Part shown: in pieces, positions 54,642-63,930 of the stretch
Numbering within the stretch: position 1 is the stretch's first letter
How the letters are laid out: every line of letters starts with the position of its first letter
Source: an uncultured Cohaesibacter sp.
Lineage (GTDB): Bacteria > Pseudomonadota > Alphaproteobacteria > Rhizobiales > Cohaesibacteraceae
DNA: 64,000 nucleotides
NCBI RefSeq assembly: GCF_963676275.1
Contig: NZ_OY781091.1
Location: 722,775 to 786,774 of the forward strand
Reading direction: 5' to 3'
Program-made: the position numbers and the translations under genes
The notes under the pieces: model-generated
Seen by the model: the letters and a program-made list of their open reading frames with translations, nothing else
What the model was told of the DNA's origin: nothing
Databases searched by the model: none

Positions 54642-54686
54642 AAGGGCGGCAAAGTCAGGCCCATCCAGAGCCGTCGAGGTTAGTTC

Positions 54687-54702
54687 AGACCAGTTCTGGT
54701 CT
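54687..54702. promoter_or_regulatory. 16-bp palindrome upstream of deoC
   Basis: AGACCAG-tt-CTGGTCT, perfect, 52 bases before the deoC start codon. Its TGGT/ACCA content is reminiscent of GntR-type operators. The role is inferred from place and symmetry alone. Confidence 0.4.
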
Positions 54703-54754
54703 ATGGGTAGCTGGCACTTTTCCTTTGGTGATATTCAACCTTTAAGAGAAGAAA

Positions 54755-55513
54755 ATGGAACAAAAACAGTTGGCTCAAAAGGCCATTTCGCTGCTCGATC
54801 TGACAAATCTCAATGATGATTGCGATGATGCAGCCATCGAGGCGCTCTGCGCCCGTGCCAAAACCTTTTATGGCAACACCGCTGCCGTTTGCGTCTGGCC
54901 GCGCTTTGTCAAAAAGGCAAAGCAATGCCTCAATGGAACGACGATCAGGGTCGCCACCGTGGTCAACTTCCCGCATGGCGGCGATGATCTGGCAGCCACC
55001 CTCAAGGAGACCCGCGCCGCGCTAGCCGACGGTGCAGACGAAATCGATCTGGTCATTCCCTATCATGCCTTCAAGGCAGGGCGCAGGGGCTTTGCCGAGA
55101 CATTTGTGCTGAAGGTGCGCGAAGCCGTTGCCGCCCCGGCGAAACTGAAATGCATTCTGGAAACCGGCGAATTGAAAGATGCGGAGCTGATCCGTGCAGC
55201 CTCTGACATGGCAATCGAGGCCGGCGCCGATTTCATCAAGACCTCCACCGGCAAGGTCGGGGTCAATGCAACGCCGGAAGCGGCGGAAATCATGATGGAA
55301 GCCATTGCCGAGAGTGGCAGGACAGTCGGCTTCAAACCGGCCGGCGGCGTCAAGACGCTTGAAGACGCAGGCACCTATCTGGCGATTGCCGCCAAATATA
55401 TGGGCTCTGACTGGGCCAGCCCGGAAAGCTTCCGCTTTGGCGCATCCGGTGTGCTTGATGCCCTGCTTGCCGCCATGGAAGGCCAGACAGCCAGCGCAGG
55501 AGATGGCTACTGA
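54755..55513 (+). CDS. deoC: deoxyribose-phosphate aldolase
   Basis: 252 residues. It cleaves deoxyribose 5-phosphate to glyceraldehyde 3-phosphate and acetaldehyde. Schiff-base Lys in [16 protein letters not shown], the second catalytic Lys region in KCILETGEL, and [12 protein letters not shown]. The TGA stop shares its last base with the deoA ATG, so the two are translationally coupled. Confidence 0.95.
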   Translation: MEQKQLAQKAISLLDLTNLNDDCDDAAIEALCARAKTFYGNTAAVCVWPRFVKKAKQCLNGTTIRVATVVNFPHGGDDLAATLKETRAALADGADEIDLVIPYHAFKAGRRGFAETFVLKVREAVAAPAKLKCILETGELKDAELIRAASDMAIEAGADFIKTSTGKVGVNATPEAAEIMMEAIAESGRTVGFKPAGGVKTLEDAGTYLAIAAKYMGSDWASPESFRFGASGVLDALLAAMEGQTASAGDGY

Positions 55514-56844
55514 TGCTGCCACAGGAAATCATTCGCAAGAAACGGGATGGCGGCAGATTGAGCGCCGAGGAAATCGGCTTCTTTGTCCGCGGCATCACCG
55601 ATGGCTCGGTCACCGAAGGACAGATCTCGGCGCTTGCCATGGCCGTCTTCTTTCAGGGTATGGAGCAGGATGAACGGGTCGCCCTGACGCTGGCCATGCG
55701 CGATTCCGGCTCGGTGCTGGACTGGTCCGAACTGGATGGCCCCGTGGTCGACAAGCATTCAACCGGCGGGGTGGGAGACAATACCTCCCTGATGCTGGCG
55801 CCCGCTCTTGCCGCCTGCGGTGCCTTCGTGCCGATGATTTCTGGTCGCGGGCTGGGCCATACGGGTGGCACGCTGGACAAGTTCGATTCCATTCCCGGCT
55901 ATGTAACCCAGCCCGACAATGCCCTGTTCCGCAAGGTGACGAGAGAAGTCGGCTGTGCCGTGATTGGCCAGACGGCCGATCTGGCACCGGCTGACAAACG
56001 TTTCTATGGCATTCGTGATGTTACCGCGACGGTGGAGAGCATCCATCTGATCACCGCCTCGATCCTGTCCAAGAAGCTCGCTGCCGGTCTTCAGGGGCTG
56101 GTGCTTGATGTCAAGTCCGGTTCCGGTGCCTTCATGCCGAGCCATGCGGAAAGCATCGAACTGGCGAAAAGTCTGGTTACGGTTGCCAATGGGGCAGGGG
56201 TCAAGACCTCCGCGCTCATCACCGATATGAATGAGCCTCTGGCCAGCGCGGCAGGCAATGCCATCGAGATGAAAAATGCGGTGCAGTTCCTCACCGGCGA
56301 TGCCATCGACCCGCGCAACTGGGAAATCACTGTCGCGCTCTGCGCCGAAATGCTGCTTATCGGCGGCGTGGTTGCCAGCAGGGAAGAAGGCTCCGAGAAG
56401 ATCGAAGAGGCCTTCCGGTCCGGCAAGGCGGCGGAGAAATTCGGCCAGATGGTGACTGCCCTTGGTGGCCCTGCGGATTTCATTGAGAATATGGAAGACC
56501 ATCTCAAACTCGCCCCGATGGTGGTTGATATCCATGCTGACAAGGCAGGCTTGGTTGAGGCGATTGATACCCGCGAGGTCGGGTTGGCTGTGGTGGAACT
56601 GGGCGGGGGCCGCATTCGCGCAGCCGATCCGATCGATCATTCTGTCGGTTTTGATGCGCTCGCAGGGTTGGGTGACAAGATCGATGCGCATACGCCCATC
56701 GCCCGTGTCTATGCCAACAACGAGGATCAGATCGAAAAGGCCAAGGCCCGCATCAAGGCAGCCTACCGCATTGGCGAGACAGGGACCGAGAGCAAAAGCG
56801 TCTATGACATCATCGATCAACAGGCCCTGAACGACAGGTACTGA
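55513..56844 (+). CDS. deoA: thymidine phosphorylase
   Basis: 443 residues. It splits thymidine and deoxyuridine to base and deoxyribose 1-phosphate. Family signature [14 protein letters not shown] at about 113, phosphate-site [25 protein letters not shown]. Starts on the last base of the deoC stop. Its last codons and stop lie in a three-unit 14-bp tandem repeat. Confidence 0.95.
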   Translation: MLPQEIIRKKRDGGRLSAEEIGFFVRGITDGSVTEGQISALAMAVFFQGMEQDERVALTLAMRDSGSVLDWSELDGPVVDKHSTGGVGDNTSLMLAPALAACGAFVPMISGRGLGHTGGTLDKFDSIPGYVTQPDNALFRKVTREVGCAVIGQTADLAPADKRFYGIRDVTATVESIHLITASILSKKLAAGLQGLVLDVKSGSGAFMPSHAESIELAKSLVTVANGAGVKTSALITDMNEPLASAAGNAIEMKNAVQFLTGDAIDPRNWEITVALCAEMLLIGGVVASREEGSEKIEEAFRSGKAAEKFGQMVTALGGPADFIENMEDHLKLAPMVVDIHADKAGLVEAIDTREVGLAVVELGGGRIRAADPIDHSVGFDALAGLGDKIDAHTPIARVYANNEDQIEKAKARIKAAYRIGETGTESKSVYDIIDQQALNDRY

Positions 56845-56868
56845 ACGACAGGCGCTGAATAACAGGAA
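56827..56868 (+). repeat. 14-bp tandem repeat, three units, across the deoA stop
   Basis: ctgaacgacaggta, ctgaacgacaggcg, ctgaataacaggaa. The deoA stop TGA (56842-56844) lies in the second unit. Because 14 is not a multiple of three, each added unit would move the stop. Confidence 0.88.
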
Positions 56869-56877
56869 GGGTCGAGC

Positions 56878-56902
56878 AGCAGCAACTGAAGCTGTTGCTG
56901 CT
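56878..56902 (+). other. hairpin between deoA and deoB
   Basis: AGCAGCAAC, 7-base loop, GTTGCTGCT: a perfect 9-bp stem with no T run, 35 bases before deoB. It probably stabilises or separates the mRNA segments and does not terminate. Confidence 0.5.
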
Positions 56903-56936
56903 CCCTTGACGCAGGATTTGATAAAGGGGGTGTCTC

Positions 56937-58175
56937 ATGGCACGCGCATTTCTTCTGGTTCTGGATTCCTTCGGCATTGGCAATGCGCCCGATGCGGAGA
57001 AATTCGGCAAACCCGTATCGGACAAGGGCTCGGATACGCTCGGTCATATCGCAGCCGCCTGCGCCCAAGGTGCGGGCGACAAGGCAGGCCTGCGTGCAGG
57101 GCCTTTGAGCCTGCCCAACATGGACCGGCTCGGACTGGGGCTGGTGGCGCAGAAGGCGGCCGGCAGTCGGCCGGAAAATCTCGATTATCAAGGGGAGCCT
57201 GAAGGCCTTTGCGCCAACGCGGTGGAGGTTTCCATCGGCAAGGATACTCCATCGGGCCATTGGGAAATCGCAGGTGTGCCGGTGCCTTTCGACTGGGGCT
57301 ATTTCCCCGAGACGCAACCCACCTTTCCCGCCGAAATGACCAGAGCCTTTCTGGAGCGGACCGGTCTGCCCGGCATATTGGGCGACAAACATGCTTCCGG
57401 CACGGTGATCATCAATGAACTGGGAGAGGAAAGCATCCGCACCGGCATGCCGATCTGCTACACCAGCGCCGACTCGGTCTATCAGATTGCCGCCCATGAA
57501 GAGCATTTCGGGCTGGATCGTCTCTATGAGATTTGTGAGATCGCTTTCGAGCTGGTCGCACCCTATAATATCGGCCGTGTCATTGCCCGCCCATTCATCG
57601 GCGAAACGCCTGCCGATTTCGAACGCACCGGCAACCGGCATGACTATTCGGTTCTGCCACCAGAGCCGACCCTTCTGGACCGTGCCAAGGATGCCGGTCG
57701 GCAGGTGCTGGCCGTGGGCAAGATTTCCGATATCTTCGCGGCTCAAGGCGTTACCAAAAAGATCAAGGCCACCGGAAACGCGAATATCTTTGACGAAACC
57801 CTGAAAGCCATTGCCGAAGCCAAAGACGGCGATCTGGTTTTCTCCAACCTCGTGGATTTCGACATGCATTTCGGTCATCGCCGCGATGTGCCCGGCTATG
57901 CCGCAGCGCTTGAATATTTCGACGCTCGCATTCCGGAACTGGAAGCCGCGCTTCAGCCCGGCGACATGGTGATCCTGACCGCCGACCATGGCTGCGACCC
58001 CACATGGCAGGGCACGGACCACACCCGCGAACAGGTGCCGGTTCTGATTTTCGGACCCGATATCAAGGGGCGTTATGCAGGGCAACGCACCACCTTTGCC
58101 GATATCGGTGAAACCATCGCCGATCATCTGGGGCTTGCGCCGGGCAGGCATGGCACCTCCTTCCTCAAGGCCTGA
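56937..58175 (+). CDS. deoB: phosphopentomutase
   Basis: 412 residues, alkaline-phosphatase superfamily. It converts (deoxy)ribose 1-phosphate to the 5-phosphate. Metal-site motifs: [14 protein letters not shown] at the start, [17 protein letters not shown], the [10 protein letters not shown] region, [11 protein letters not shown] and [34 protein letters not shown] precedes the ATG. It connects PunA and DeoA products to DeoC. Confidence 0.95.
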   Translation: MARAFLLVLDSFGIGNAPDAEKFGKPVSDKGSDTLGHIAAACAQGAGDKAGLRAGPLSLPNMDRLGLGLVAQKAAGSRPENLDYQGEPEGLCANAVEVSIGKDTPSGHWEIAGVPVPFDWGYFPETQPTFPAEMTRAFLERTGLPGILGDKHASGTVIINELGEESIRTGMPICYTSADSVYQIAAHEEHFGLDRLYEICEIAFELVAPYNIGRVIARPFIGETPADFERTGNRHDYSVLPPEPTLLDRAKDAGRQVLAVGKISDIFAAQGVTKKIKATGNANIFDETLKAIAEAKDGDLVFSNLVDFDMHFGHRRDVPGYAAALEYFDARIPELEAALQPGDMVILTADHGCDPTWQGTDHTREQVPVLIFGPDIKGRYAGQRTTFADIGETIADHLGLAPGRHGTSFLKA

Positions 58176-58189
58176 ACGGGATACTGGCG

Positions 58190-58507
58190 ATGAAGAAAAG
58201 GGCATGGCTTGTTTGTTCCATACTGATTGTCGCAGGCGGGCTGGCGCAGCAACCGGCGCTGGCCAGCGATCCTGTCAAGCCGGACAAGCTGCGCGCCCCT
58301 GTCACTGTTAGCCGGGCGGGCTGCCCAGCCGATGCCAAACAGGCGGCCAGAGACCTCTGGCCCATGGCCGCTTCCTTCAATGCACAATTGAACCGCCTCA
58401 AGGGCAAGCATCCCTGCGGACGCTGGCTCATCTGCGAGCGCGCCTATCCATCAAAAGACTGGCGCTGTCGCTGGAGCGAGAATCCTGCCGGTGGTTCAAA
58501 CAGCTGA
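58190..58507 (+). CDS. small secreted Cys-containing protein of unknown function
   Basis: 105 residues. Signal peptide MKKRAWLVCSILIVAGGLAQQPALA with cleavage likely at about 25. The mature part is 80 residues with four Cys (C45, C76, C82, C93) and several Trp (RWLICERAYPSKDWRCRW), which suggests two disulfides. It lies 14 bases after deoB and 64 bases before add, so it is probably part of the nucleoside transcript. I do not recognise a family; whether it helps in periplasmic nucleic-acid use is unknown. Confidence 0.6.
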   Translation: MKKRAWLVCSILIVAGGLAQQPALASDPVKPDKLRAPVTVSRAGCPADAKQAARDLWPMAASFNAQLNRLKGKHPCGRWLICERAYPSKDWRCRWSENPAGGSNS

Positions 58508-58571
58508 CCATTGCGTGCTCCATTGCTCCCCTGATTGCCTCCGATAGCTCCAAGAGATTGAACAAGAAAAC

Positions 58572-59594
58572 ATGTCGCAAGTGAATATCGAACCCTCCGG
58601 CCAAAAGCTCCTCAAGGCAGAACTCCACGTCCATATCGAAGGTGCCGCCCACCCCGAACTGGTGCATCGGCTGGCCGAAAGGCACGGCAAGAATCTGGAT
58701 GCCTTCATGCGCGATGACGGCTCCTATATCTGGTCCGATTTCACCAATTTTCTGGAATGCTACGACAAGGTAGCCGCCGTCATCTGCACGCCGGAAGACT
58801 ATGCCGATCTGACAGAGGACTATCTTCTGCGCAACGCTGCCGAGGGATGCTTCTATACCGAGTTTTTCCTCTCGCCCGATCATGTTGCAGCCCTTGGCAT
58901 GAGCTATCAGAATCTGCTCGATGGCATCAGCGAAGGCTATCGGCGGGCGCAGGAAAAAAGCGATGCGAATGGCTTTCCCATCGAGGCCCGTTTCATCGTT
59001 ACCTGCCTGAGGCATATGGGGCCGGAGGCTGCCATCGATGTGGCAAAACGCATCGAAAGACATCCCCATCCGCTGGTGACCGGTTTCGGTATGGGCGGGG
59101 ATGAGCGGCTCTTCAGCCAGCGCGCCTTTGCGCCAGCCTTTGAAATTGCCAATAAGGCCGGTCTTGCCTGCACCACCCATGCCGGTGAATTTGGCGGGCC
59201 GCAAAGCGTGAAGGATGCTCTGGACCATCTACCGGTCAGGCGCATCGGCCATGGCGTGCGCTCGATAGAGGATGCGGATCTGGTCAAAAGACTGGCCGCT
59301 GAGAACATCACGCTGGAAGTCTGCCCCCATTCCAATATCGCGCTCGGGCTTTATCCCTCGCTTCAGGCCCATCCCCTCAAGGCGCTGATGGAAGCGGATG
59401 TCCTGACGACCATTTCTTCCGATGACCCGCCCTTCTTTTCCACCTCGATTGGCAAGGAATATGATGAAATGCAAGCAGCGCAAGGCTGGGGGCGGGATGT
59501 TATGGAGGGCTTTACACGGCGCTCTCTTGAGGCCGCCTTTCTGGATGAGGAAAGCCGAAGAAGCCTTCTTGCGCGTCTTGATGAGGCACACTGA
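58572..59594 (+). CDS. add: adenosine deaminase
   Basis: 340 residues, amidohydrolase fold. Zinc motif HVHIEG (HxH), catalytic HAGE in TTHAGEFGGPQS, IGHGVRS, CPHSNIALGL and the late metal Asp in SSDDPPFF. It converts adenosine and deoxyadenosine to (deoxy)inosine for PunA. Adenine deaminases share the fold, but the context favours adenosine. A CTGACA/TGTCAG mini-hairpin and a 10-bp repeat follow the stop. Confidence 0.9.
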   Translation: MSQVNIEPSGQKLLKAELHVHIEGAAHPELVHRLAERHGKNLDAFMRDDGSYIWSDFTNFLECYDKVAAVICTPEDYADLTEDYLLRNAAEGCFYTEFFLSPDHVAALGMSYQNLLDGISEGYRRAQEKSDANGFPIEARFIVTCLRHMGPEAAIDVAKRIERHPHPLVTGFGMGGDERLFSQRAFAPAFEIANKAGLACTTHAGEFGGPQSVKDALDHLPVRRIGHGVRSIEDADLVKRLAAENITLEVCPHSNIALGLYPSLQAHPLKALMEADVLTTISSDDPPFFSTSIGKEYDEMQAAQGWGRDVMEGFTRRSLEAAFLDEESRRSLLARLDEAH

Positions 59595-59610
59595 CAAGCT
59601 GTCAGCTTGA

Positions 59611-59640
59611 GCAGCCCCAGGCAGCCCCAGGCAGCCCAAG
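59611..59640 (+). repeat. 10-bp tandem repeat, three units, downstream of add
   Basis: gcagccccag, gcagccccag, gcagcccaag. It starts 17 bases past the add stop. Noncoding. Confidence 0.88.
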
Positions 59641-59805
59641 ACTCTTGATCTTGGCCCTTGATCGGCTTCCTTCAGGCCCGTTTGTTCAGCTTGAGCCAAG
59701 AAACCGGTTTATCACTGTCCATGCAATGGTCCTGATTGCTTGCCCTTCAAGCACAGCTTAGGCTAAAAGGGGCGAAATTTCATCATAGATCAAAGGAAAC
59801 GGGCC

Positions 59806-60435
59806 ATGCAGCAGGTAACAGTCGTCGATCATCCGCTTGTTCAGCACAAACTCACCATCATGCGGGACAAGGATACCTCCACGGCATCCTTCCGCCAGCT
59901 GCTGCGGGAAATCTCCCATCTGCTCTGCTATGAAGCAACCCGCGAGCTGGAAATGACCACCAAGATGATCGAAACGCCGCTCATGGAAATGAGAGCGCCG
60001 ACGCTTGCTGGCAAGAAGCTGGTCTTTGCTTCCATCCTGCGTGCGGGCAACGGTCTGCTGGAAGGCATGCTGGATCTGGTTCCCTCCGCGCGCGTCGCCC
60101 ATGTCGGCCTTTATCGTGATCCGGTGACCTTTGAAGCGGTTGAATATTATTTCAAGGCTCCCGAAGATCTCGAAGACCGTCTCGTGATCGCGGTTGATCC
60201 AATGCTGGCGACCGCCAATTCCGCAGTTCTGGCCATCAACAAGCTCAAGGAACGTGGCGCGCAGAATATCCGCTTTGTTTCCCTTCTGGCAGCTCCCGAA
60301 GGCATCAAGGCCTTTACCGATGCCCACCCCGACGTTCCGGTGATCACCGCCGCCATCGACAAGAAACTCAACGAGAAGAACTATATTCTTCCCGGTCTTG
60401 GCGATGCGGGCGACCGCATGTATGGCACCAAGTAA
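59806..60435 (+). CDS. upp: uracil phosphoribosyltransferase
   Basis: 209 residues. It makes UMP from uracil and PRPP, salvaging the uracil released by DeoA-type phosphorolysis. PRPP-binding motif [45 protein letters not shown], and C-terminal uracil-binding [25 protein letters not shown] precedes the ATG. Own terminator follows. Confidence 0.97.
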   Translation: MQQVTVVDHPLVQHKLTIMRDKDTSTASFRQLLREISHLLCYEATRELEMTTKMIETPLMEMRAPTLAGKKLVFASILRAGNGLLEGMLDLVPSARVAHVGLYRDPVTFEAVEYYFKAPEDLEDRLVIAVDPMLATANSAVLAINKLKERGAQNIRFVSLLAAPEGIKAFTDAHPDVPVITAAIDKKLNEKNYILPGLGDAGDRMYGTK

Positions 60436-60472
60436 GTCGGCTGCAAGTGCAACTGACCTCAAAGAGCAAGAG

Positions 60473-60499
60473 ACAGGGCCTGATCTTCAGGCCTTGTTT
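60473..60499 (+). terminator. terminator of upp / nucleoside locus
   Basis: ACAGGGCCTGA, loop TCT, TCAGGCCTTGT: an 11-bp stem with one G-T pair, followed by TT. It lies 38 bases past the upp stop. Confidence 0.65.
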
Positions 60500-60598
60500 A
60501 CCAACGGCCCGGAAAAAGTCCCGTCTGTAGCCGCATATTAACGGCCTGTCCGTCTTCTCGTGTCATCATTTCTCCGGTTTGAAAGCCCGGAGTTTATT

Positions 60599-61150
60599 AT
60601 GGTGCGTTTGATATTTCTGGCCTTGGGGGCTGTTCTCTTTTTCACCATGCTGCCGGGGCTGGCAACCGACTGGCTCACATCCAATGGCTATATGAAGGCC
60701 AGCGAGACCAGTTCTGCTCTTAGCGCTTCAACCTCTTCCGAACAGACAAATTCCGCCGCCCAGAGCCGTCAGGCCTCTGCCCGCCGCATCGTCTTGCAGG
60801 CCGGGGCAGGGGGGCATTTTTTTGCCAAGGCCCATTTCAACAACAAGGTAATCCACACGGTCATTGATACCGGCGCGAGCTTCGTTGCCCTGACCCATGA
60901 AGATGCAAGCCGCATCGGCCTGCGCTTTACCAAATCCGATTACAAGGTGCGCGTCAGCACCGCCAATGGCGTCGTCTTCTATGCGCGGGCTCGCGTACCA
61001 ACCATCCGTATCGGACAGGTGAGCGTGCGCAATGTTGATATCCTTGTCGCCCCCAAGGGCGCGCTGGACGTAACGCTGATGGGCATGAGCTATCTGAGCA
61101 AGCTCAAAAGCTTCAAGATGGAACGGGGACGCATGATCCTTGAGGGCTGA
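60599..61150 (+). CDS. membrane-anchored clan AA aspartic protease (TIGR02281-like)
   Basis: 183 residues. One N-terminal membrane segment (about 2-22), a Ser/Ala/Thr/Gln-rich spacer, then a single retropepsin-like domain: catalytic Asp in VIDTGASFVALTHEDA, then RVSTANGVVFYARARVPTIRIGQVSVRNVDILVAP and LMGMSYLSKLKSFKMERGRMIL. Such proteases act as homodimers; the substrate is unknown. ATG 60599 has GGAG 8 bases upstream. Confidence 0.82.
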   Translation: MVRLIFLALGAVLFFTMLPGLATDWLTSNGYMKASETSSALSASTSSEQTNSAAQSRQASARRIVLQAGAGGHFFAKAHFNNKVIHTVIDTGASFVALTHEDASRIGLRFTKSDYKVRVSTANGVVFYARARVPTIRIGQVSVRNVDILVAPKGALDVTLMGMSYLSKLKSFKMERGRMILEG

Positions 61151-61202
61151 AATGCCGACGAGCTTATGCGGCAAAAGCAAAGGCCCCACAAGCAAAGACC
61201 AA

Positions 61203-61222
61203 GAGTGGCCAAAGGGCCACTC
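61203..61222. terminator. hairpin between convergent protease and HAD genes
   Basis: GAGTGGCC, loop AAAG, GGCCACTC: a perfect 8-bp stem 53 bases past the protease stop and 47 bases past the HAD stop. No T run on either strand. Confidence 0.5.
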
Positions 61223-61268
61223 CATTGAACGAGGAAAATCTCATTCCGCTTAAGGTGCGATATTCCGG

Positions 61269-61883
61269 CTAAAGTGAAAAGCCGTGAGCGCGCAGGTCTT
61301 GCGCCAGTCCAAACGGGCTTTTGAAATGGTGGGCATACATGCCGACCGCTCTTGCGCCTTCCACATTGGGCAGACTGTCATCGACGAAAAGGCAATCTTC
61401 TGCATCAAGACCATTGCGCTCAAGCAGGCGAAGGAAAATATCCGCATCCGGCTTGACGATCTTCTCATCGCCCGAAATCACGATATCGCGGAATTGCTTC
61501 AGCGTTGGAAAGCGCTCCTGACATTCCCTGAAGGTGTCGGTGGCAAAATTGGTGATGGCATAAAGCGGCACATTCATTTCCTGCAGGCGTTCCTTGATCA
61601 GAACCGTGCCGGCGATAACCCCCGGAACCATATCATGCCAACGGTCGCGATAAGCCCTGATTTCCTTCTCATAGCGGGGATGATCCCGAACCAGCATGTC
61701 TGTTGCCTCGGCCCAGTCCCTTCCCAGATCTTGCTGCAAATTCCATGCATGCAAGTCCGTTTCTTGCGTAAAGACATCAATCTCTTCTTTTGAGGCGAAG
61801 AAAGATTCGTAAAGATATTGCATATCCCAGCGGATCAGGACATTACCGATATCGAAAACAACGATGGATGGATTGTGGGTCAT
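61269..61883 (-). CDS. HAD-IA family hydrolase (YihX-like phosphatase)
   Basis: 204 residues. Motif I is VVFDIGNVLIRWD, the D-x-G-N-V form seen in YihX-type glucose-1-phosphatases and epoxide-hydrolase N-terminal HAD domains. Motif II is AITNFATD, motif III the Lys of GDEKIVKPDADIF and motif IV CLFVDDSLPNVEGA. A helical cap spans about 17-85. Substrate uncertain. The ribosome site is weak. It stands alone and is convergent with the protease. Confidence 0.85.
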   Translation of the reverse strand: MTHNPSIVVFDIGNVLIRWDMQYLYESFFASKEEIDVFTQETDLHAWNLQQDLGRDWAEATDMLVRDHPRYEKEIRAYRDRWHDMVPGVIAGTVLIKERLQEMNVPLYAITNFATDTFRECQERFPTLKQFRDIVISGDEKIVKPDADIFLRLLERNGLDAEDCLFVDDSLPNVEGARAVGMYAHHFKSPFGLAQDLRAHGFSL

Positions 61884-62011
61884 AGAGAGCTCGCTAGAAG
61901 GATTTGACGTGAGTATACGCAGGTAATTCCGGTTGTTCCCGGTGACATATCACCGCAAGATGTCCATTATATGATTCTCATACTTCCTTGTTGGGGGGAA
62001 ACTGTTTTTAG

Positions 62012-63211
62012 ATGCTTGATACCGTTTCTGGCCGTTTGGTCGCATTTCGTCGACCATTCGCCGACTTTGGCAAACTGTTTATGATCGCCGCTCTGGGGCT
62101 CATGCTGGTGGCGGCGACCGCTTCGCATGCTCAGGAAGCCGTAGAGCGCCACACGCTTGATGCGCTGGATGCCGATATGGCCAACGGTCCCGTTTCCAAC
62201 ATGCCCACCCCGCAAGGCGATATGACACCGCAGCAAATGCAGAATGGTCCATCCCCAGCGATAACCGGGATGGATGACGGTGCCGGTGGCAACTATGGCG
62301 ATGCCAATGCCAATGCTCTTGCTCCATCTTTCGTCATGCCAGAGGACAGTCAGAACAGCATCACCCTGATCAAGGACAAGCCGCCCCTGCGCATGGGGCT
62401 TGTCGCCGAGCAGGGGGCCAGCTATTTGCAGGCGCGCATAGAACCTTTTCGCAAATATCTGCAACAGAGCCTTTCCCGTCCGGTAGAAGTCGTCGCCTAT
62501 AAATCCATGCCCGCGCTGATGGCTGCTCATATTGGCAGGCAGATTGACTATTCCATCTATCCGGCGAGCATCTTCTCCATGGCCTATGCCTCCTGCGGCT
62601 GTTTGACGCCGCTGGTCGCACCCGTATCGCGGCAGGCGCCCGACGGCATCTATATGTTGCTGGTGGTGCGCGGTGCCAGTGGCATCAAGAGCTTGGCGGA
62701 TCTGTCAGGACGCACCATGGCCCTGTCCTCCAGAAATGGTGCCATTCCCTTCTATATGGCCATGAATGAGCTCAAGAAGTCTGGTCTCAACCCGGAAAGA
62801 GATCTCGATTCCCTCGTTGCCAGAGATAATCCGCAGGATGCCCTGAAGCTGTTGGAAGATGGGGAGGTCGATGCCGCTCTTGTCTGGTCCAGCACTCCCT
62901 ATAATCAGAATATCTTTACCAGCGAGGGCGCAATTGCAGCCTATACAGCTGCCAGCCAGCGGGGGCGGCAGTCTGGTCCCAATCCCGATTTTGTCTCCAT
63001 CTGGCATTCTCCGGCAATACCGGCAGGCCCCCATGTCATTCACAACGAGATCTCGAAGCAGGAAAAGGCGGATCTCGTCAATGCGCTCAAGGATATGGAG
63101 CAACAGTCGCCGGACGCCTATGATGCGATCGAAAGGCGATATGATGGCGGCTTCCGCAGCGTCACCCTCAAGGATTATGATCCTTTGATTGAAATCGCCA
63201 CCAAACGCTAG
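62012..63211 (+). CDS. orphan PhnD-like phosphate/phosphonate-type binding protein
   Basis: 399 residues. A signal segment (about 22-41, ending ATASHA-QE), then an unusual low-complexity spacer (about 45-110) rich in Pro, Gly, Asn, Asp, Met and Gln. The PhnD/TupA-like binding domain follows (LRMGLVAEQGASYLQARIEPFRKYLQQSLSRPVEVVAYKSMPALMAAHIGRQIDYSIYPASIFSMAY, GIKSLADLSGRTMALSSRNG, GPHVIHNEIS). No permease or ATPase lies beside it. It may serve a distant transporter or a sensor. The ligand is unknown. Confidence 0.75.
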   Translation: MLDTVSGRLVAFRRPFADFGKLFMIAALGLMLVAATASHAQEAVERHTLDALDADMANGPVSNMPTPQGDMTPQQMQNGPSPAITGMDDGAGGNYGDANANALAPSFVMPEDSQNSITLIKDKPPLRMGLVAEQGASYLQARIEPFRKYLQQSLSRPVEVVAYKSMPALMAAHIGRQIDYSIYPASIFSMAYASCGCLTPLVAPVSRQAPDGIYMLLVVRGASGIKSLADLSGRTMALSSRNGAIPFYMAMNELKKSGLNPERDLDSLVARDNPQDALKLLEDGEVDAALVWSSTPYNQNIFTSEGAIAAYTAASQRGRQSGPNPDFVSIWHSPAIPAGPHVIHNEISKQEKADLVNALKDMEQQSPDAYDAIERRYDGGFRSVTLKDYDPLIEIATKR

Positions 63212-63286
63212 GGCGCAGTCTCTGCCCGATCAAATGGCTGTTCGGGCGCTGCGGTGGATAGATACCGATGCCGCGCTGGCGCACTG

Positions 63287-63321
63287 GAGCTGGTGCCAGT
63301 CGTTGAGTTGGCGTCAGTCGC
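63287..63321. repeat. 18-bp degenerate direct repeat at the tadE-like stop
   Basis: gagctggtgccagtc (63287) recurs as gagttggcgtcagtc (63305), 12 of 15 bases equal, 18 bases apart. The second copy covers the TadE-like gene's stop. Confidence 0.5.
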
Positions 63322-63880
63322 AGGAAATCTCATCTGAGTTTCTTGGTGCGAATATGGCGATATCCCGGAAGGTCATGTCCGTGACGCCCGAATTCATGCC
63401 ATAGAATTTCGCGTCCTTGGTGAAGGCCAGATAGTCCACTTCGGATGCGGTCATGATATAGAAGGAATTGTTGATCCGCAGCGCATCAGGCAGTTCGGAT
63501 GTTTGAATATCGGCATCGCCGTAGCTGCAAACTTCCTTCAGCTTGCCATTCTTGTCCACTTCCACTGCAATCAAGCCCAAGCGGTGAGCGAAATTGTTGT
63601 AGGGAAACAGAATTTTATCCGCGATATCTTCGAAGGTCGCCCAGTCCGAGTTGGTGATGGAATCGTCCTGCGCTGCAAGATTGGCGACGGAGGTCGCCAG
63701 ATTGGAATTCTTGCGTTTGGTCATCACAGCCTTGGTCAATTCCCACGAGCCAACCGCCAGAATAGCCATGATCGGGATCACGAGTGTGAACTCGATGACC
63801 GACACGCCGCGCTCGTCCTTGCGGAAGCGCTGCAATTGGGCACGAAAACCGGAAAGAAGTCTATTTGAAAATGCCAGCAT
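63314..63880 (-). CDS. TadE-like pilus assembly protein
   Basis: 188 residues. The N-terminal TadE motif is visible: a basic stretch, then ERGVSVIEFTLVIPIMAILAVGSWELTKAVM, in which the conserved Glu follows Val-Ile and leads the membrane helix. The rest is a periplasmic/extracellular domain. TadE/TadF pseudopilins act with the Tad (Flp) pilus system in adhesion. ATG 63880 was chosen over a TTG at 63916. Another gene ends 51 bases upstream, in the same direction. Confidence 0.82.
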   Translation of the reverse strand: MLAFSNRLLSGFRAQLQRFRKDERGVSVIEFTLVIPIMAILAVGSWELTKAVMTKRKNSNLATSVANLAAQDDSITNSDWATFEDIADKILFPYNNFAHRLGLIAVEVDKNGKLKEVCSYGDADIQTSELPDALRINNSFYIMTASEVDYLAFTKDAKFYGMNSGVTDMTFRDIAIFAPRNSDEISCD

Positions 63881-63930
63881 GATGTTTGGTCCGGAAATTT
63901 GAAAATGACGATGCAACCGTCAGGCAGATC

